Source: Gammaproteobacteria bacterium
GTDB taxonomy: Bacteria > Pseudomonadota > Gammaproteobacteria > UWMA-0217
Direction: 5' to 3'
DNA: 7,234 nt
Assembly (NCBI GenBank): GCA_027031685.1
Contig: JALVPS010000036.1
Span: 1-7,234 of the forward strand
Both the position numbers and the translations under genes were made by a program. The notes below the pieces were generated by a model. That model had not been told where the DNA came from and made no database searches. It saw nothing but the letters and a program-made list of their open reading frames with translations. This document shows positions 4,763 through 7,234 of this stretch, piece by piece. Numbering within the stretch: the stretch's first letter is position 1; every line of letters starts with the position of its first letter.

Positions 4763-5548
4763 ATGAACGGAGCACTGTGGAGCGCCAAGACGGGCCTCGA
4801 TGCCCAGCAGACGCGCATGGCCGTCATTTCCAACAACCTGGCCAACGCCAACACCACCGGCTTCAAGCGCGACCGCGCCATCTTCGAGGACCTGGTGTAC
4901 CAGAACGTGCGCCAGGTGGGCGCGCAGAGTTCGCAGGACACCCAGCTGCCCTCGGGCCTGCAGGTGGGCACCGGCGTGCGCGTGGTGGCCACCGAGAAGC
5001 TGTTCACCCAGGGCAACCTGGTGCAGACCAACAACCCGCTGGACCTGGCCATCCAGGGCCGCGGCTTCTTCGAGATCCTCATGCCGGACGGCTCGGTGGC
5101 CTACACCCGCGACGGCTCCTTCCACCTCAACAACCAGGGCCAGGTGGTCAACTCCAGCGGCTACGTGCTGCAGCCCGGCATCACCGTGCCGGAGAACGCC
5201 CTGAGCGTGACCGTGGCCGTGGACGGCACCGTGTCGGCCACCATCCCCGGCCAGACCCAGCCCACCCAGCTGGGCCAGCTGCAGCTGGTGGACTTCGTCA
5301 ACCCGGCCGGCCTGCAGGCGCGTGGCCAGAACCTGTACGTGGAGACCGCCGCCAGCGGCTCGCCGCAGCCCAGCGCGCCCGGCACCAACGGCGTGGGCAC
5401 CCTGCTGCAGGGCTCGCTGGAAACCTCCAACGTCAACGTGGTGGAAGAGCTGGTGTCGATGATCGAGACCCAGCGCGCCTACGAGCTGAACTCCAAGGCC
5501 ATCTCCACCACCGACGGCATGCTGCAGTTCGCCAACAACAATCTGTGA
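4763..5548 (+). CDS. flgG: FlgG, flagellar distal rod protein
   Basis: Main distal rod subunit, the drive shaft that passes through the P and L rings. The protein is 261 aa (E. coli 260) and collinear with the family. Residues 1-36 read MNGALWSAKTGLDAQQTRMA and VISNNLANANTTGFKR. Residues 46-63 (YQNVRQVGAQSSQDTQLP) are the FlgG-specific segment absent from FlgE, known in Salmonella to make the rod straight and rigid. LDLAIQGRGFFEI and YTRDGSFHLNNQG occupy the middle, and the C-terminal helix is LETSNVNVVEELVSMIETQR with YELNSKAISTTDGMLQ. The ribosome site AGGGAG lies about 9 bases upstream. The stop overlaps a GTG in the flgH frame (GTGA at 5545-5548). Confidence 0.98.
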   Translation: MNGALWSAKTGLDAQQTRMAVISNNLANANTTGFKRDRAIFEDLVYQNVRQVGAQSSQDTQLPSGLQVGTGVRVVATEKLFTQGNLVQTNNPLDLAIQGRGFFEILMPDGSVAYTRDGSFHLNNQGQVVNSSGYVLQPGITVPENALSVTVAVDGTVSATIPGQTQPTQLGQLQLVDFVNPAGLQARGQNLYVETAASGSPQPSAPGTNGVGTLLQGSLETSNVNVVEELVSMIETQRAYELNSKAISTTDGMLQFANNNL

Positions 5549-5556
5549 CGCCCGCC

Positions 5557-6246
5557 ATGAGACCGATGCGTCCCCTCCGCGGCGGCCTGGCCCTGTGGGC
5601 GCTGGCCGCCCTGGGCGGCTGCACCATCGTCCAGCCGCCGCTCTCCGACCCGGCCTACGGCCCGGTGCCGCCGGTCATGCCGCCCCCCGCGCAGAACGCC
5701 GACGGGTCCATCTACAACAGCTACACCAACCGTTTCCTGTTCGAGGACCTGCGCGCGCGGCGGGTGGGCGACGTGCTCACCATCCTGCTGGAGGAGAAGA
5801 CCGACGCCGCCAAGAAGGCCAGCACGGCCACCAAGAAGAGCGCCAAGGTGGACGTCAACGCGCCCACCCTGTTCGGGCGCGACATCAAGCTGGGCGGTCG
5901 CCCGGTGCTGAACAACTCGCTCAGCTCCTCGGCCGACTTCTCCGGCGACGGCAGCTCCAGCCAGAGCAACAGCCTCAAGGGCAGCATCACGGTGAGCGTG
6001 GCGCGCGTGCTGCCCAACGGCTACCTGCTGGTGCGCGGCGAGAAGCTGCTGTCCCTCAACCAGGGCAGCGAGGTGGTGCGCTTCTCCGGCATCGTGCGCC
6101 CCTACGACATCGCACCCGACAACACCGTGCCCTCCACCAAGGTGGCCAATGCGCGCATCACCTACCGCGGGCGCGGCATCGTGGCCGACAGCAACGCCGC
6201 CGGCTGGCTGACGCGCTTCTTCCATCACCCCATCTGGCCCTTCTGA
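5557..6246 (+). CDS. flgH: FlgH, flagellar L-ring lipoprotein
   Basis: Outer-membrane lipoprotein that polymerises into the L ring around the distal rod. From ATG 5557 it is 229 aa, a normal length. Residues 1-22 are a lipoprotein signal (MRPMRPLRGGLALWALAALG then GC), with lipobox LGGC, acylated Cys22 and Thr at +2, consistent with outer-membrane sorting. Mature features are GSIYNS at 50-55, RFLFEDLRARRVGDVLTILL at 59-78, and the C-terminal L-ring block (LLVRGEKLLSLNQGSEVVRF, then SGIVRPYDIAPDNTVPSTKV), ending WLTRFFHHPIWPF. The frame stays open upstream through flgG with no stop, so automated calls could place the start far too early; the signal peptide fixes it at 5557 or 5566. The ribosome site is weak, suggesting coupling to flgG, 8 bp upstream. 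Confidence 0.96.
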   Translation: MRPMRPLRGGLALWALAALGGCTIVQPPLSDPAYGPVPPVMPPPAQNADGSIYNSYTNRFLFEDLRARRVGDVLTILLEEKTDAAKKASTATKKSAKVDVNAPTLFGRDIKLGGRPVLNNSLSSSADFSGDGSSSQSNSLKGSITVSVARVLPNGYLLVRGEKLLSLNQGSEVVRFSGIVRPYDIAPDNTVPSTKVANARITYRGRGIVADSNAAGWLTRFFHHPIWPF

Positions 6247-6268
6247 CCACACGGACAACGAACCGCCC

Positions 6269-7234
6269 ATGAACACACTCCGCCAAGCTACCCGTCACGC
6301 CACGCGCCGCTGGCGGCGCGCCCTGGCCCTGACCCTGCTGTGCCTGACCGGCCTGGCCCAGGCCGAGCGGGTCAAGGACATCGCCTCCATCGCCGGCGTG
6401 CGCAACAACCAGCTGCTGGGCTACGGCCTGGTGGTGGGCCTCAACGGCACCGGCGACCAGACCGGACAGACGCCCTTCACCGTGCAGAGCCTGAAGAGCA
6501 TGCTGGCCCAGTACGGCGTGACCATTCCGCCCAACGTGAACCCGCAGCTCAAGAACGTGGCGGCGGTGTCGGTCACCGCCACCCTGCCACCCTTCGCCAA
6601 GCCGGGGCAGACCATCGACGTGACCGTCTCCTCGCTGGGCAACGCCAAGAGCCTGCGCGGCGGCAGCCTGCTCATGACCCCCCTGCGCGGCGCCGACGGG
6701 CGCGTGTACGCCGTGGCCCAGGGCGAGCTGATCGTCGGCGGGCTGGGCGTGAACGGCAGCGACGGCTCCAAGATCACCATCAACGTGCCCAGCGTGGGGC
6801 GCATCCCCAACGGCGCCACCGTGGAGCGCAGCGTGGCCACCGGCTTCAACCACACCGACAAGCTGATCCTCAACCTGCACCAGCCCGACTTCACCACCGC
6901 CCAGCGTCTGGAGCAGGCCATCAATGCCAAGATGGGCAGCCAGGTGGCGCAGGCCATGGACGCCGCCTCGGTGCAGGTCACCGCGCCGGCCGATCCCAGC
7001 GCGCGGGTGGGCTTCGTGTCCTTCATCGAGAACCTCACCCTCACCCCCGGCGACGCCCCGGCGCGCATCATCGTCAACTCGCGCACCGGCACCATCGTCA
7101 TCGGCTCGCACGTGACCGTCATGCCAGCCGCCGTCACCCACGGCAGCCTGACCGTCACCATCACCGCCGACCCCATCGTCAGCCAGCCCGGCCCCCTGTC
7201 CAACGGCACCACCGCCGTCGTGCCGCGTGACGAC
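6269..7234 (+). CDS. flgI: FlgI, flagellar P-ring protein (3' end outside window)
   Basis: Periplasmic subunit of the P ring, which surrounds the rod at the peptidoglycan layer and depends on FlgA for assembly. From ATG 6269 there are 322 codons with no stop up to the window edge; FlgI is usually about 365-370 aa, so some 45 C-terminal residues are missing. Residues 1-32 are a Sec signal with an arginine-rich n-region (RRWRR at 13-17) and likely cleavage at AQA-ERVKD. The mature start ERVKDIASIAGVRNNQLLGY and GLVVGLNGTGDQTG is the FlgI hallmark. Further conserved parts are LPPFAKPGQTIDVTVSSLGN, AKSLRGGSLLMTPLRGADG, VGRIPNGATVER and NSRTGTIVIGSHVTVMPAAV. The start lies 22 bp after flgH and lacks a clear Shine-Dalgarno sequence. 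flgJ, flgK and flgL are the expected next genes, but they are outside the window. Confidence 0.97.
   Translation, partial: MNTLRQATRHATRRWRRALALTLLCLTGLAQAERVKDIASIAGVRNNQLLGYGLVVGLNGTGDQTGQTPFTVQSLKSMLAQYGVTIPPNVNPQLKNVAAVSVTATLPPFAKPGQTIDVTVSSLGNAKSLRGGSLLMTPLRGADGRVYAVAQGELIVGGLGVNGSDGSKITINVPSVGRIPNGATVERSVATGFNHTDKLILNLHQPDFTTAQRLEQAINAKMGSQVAQAMDAASVQVTAPADPSARVGFVSFIENLTLTPGDAPARIIVNSRTGTIVIGSHVTVMPAAVTHGSLTVTITADPIVSQPGPLSNGTTAVVPRDD

Noticed and set aside
4777..5556. Upstream extension of the flgH frame through almost all of flgG (open to position 4777, 489 aa in total)
   Set aside because: The extension is an out-of-frame reading of flgG, rich in Arg/Gly/Pro, and it would bury the FlgH lipoprotein signal. 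The real start is at the signal peptide.
5479..7141. Long minus-strand open frames (265 and 327 aa) opposite flgH and flgI
   Set aside because: They are His/Gly/Val/Ala-rich shadows of G/C-ending codons with no family resemblance or ribosome site.
1..7234. CRISPR arrays, mobile elements, tRNA/rRNA, toxin-antitoxin or defence genes
   Set aside because: None seen. All coding sequence is assigned to flagellar genes, with no foreign-looking segment, frameshift or insertion.

Overview
The window holds most of a flagellar basal-body/hook gene cluster from a high-GC bacterium, and every gene in it belongs to that cluster. Gene order, the divergent flgA, and a near-perfect sigma-54 promoter in front of flgB point to a gammaproteobacterium with a polar-type RpoN/FliA flagellar hierarchy. 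Coding sequence is strongly G/C-biased at third codon positions. I cannot name the genus from sequence alone.

Layout: positions 1-520 (minus strand) are the 5' part of flgA, the periplasmic P-ring chaperone, which runs off the left edge. Positions 521-959 are a 439-bp divergent intergenic region with no convincing gene. It holds a 17-bp direct repeat, a sigma-54-like site facing flgA, a sigma-28 (FliA)-like promoter facing flgB, a strong hairpin, and a sigma-54 promoter just before flgB. Rightward from 960 lie flgB, flgC, flgD, flgE, flgF, flgG, flgH and flgI. flgI is cut by the right edge after 322 codons.

The products assemble in order. FlgB, FlgC and FlgF form the proximal rod and FlgG the distal rod. 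FlgI forms the P ring (with FlgA as chaperone) and FlgH the L ring, the bushings around the rod. FlgD caps the growing hook and FlgE is the hook subunit. FlgB, C, D, E, F and G have no cleavable signal peptide, as expected for type III export substrates. FlgA, FlgH and FlgI carry Sec signals (FlgH a lipoprotein signal).

Gaps within the operon are uneven. The joints flgB/flgC, flgC/flgD, flgG/flgH and flgH/flgI are tight (0-22 bp or overlapping). The joints flgD/flgE (94 bp), flgE/flgF (120 bp) and flgF/flgG (79 bp) each contain GC-rich inverted repeats. I see no new biological system here. The observations most worth testing are the regulatory signals in the divergent region and the structured gaps, especially the mutually exclusive stems before the hook gene.
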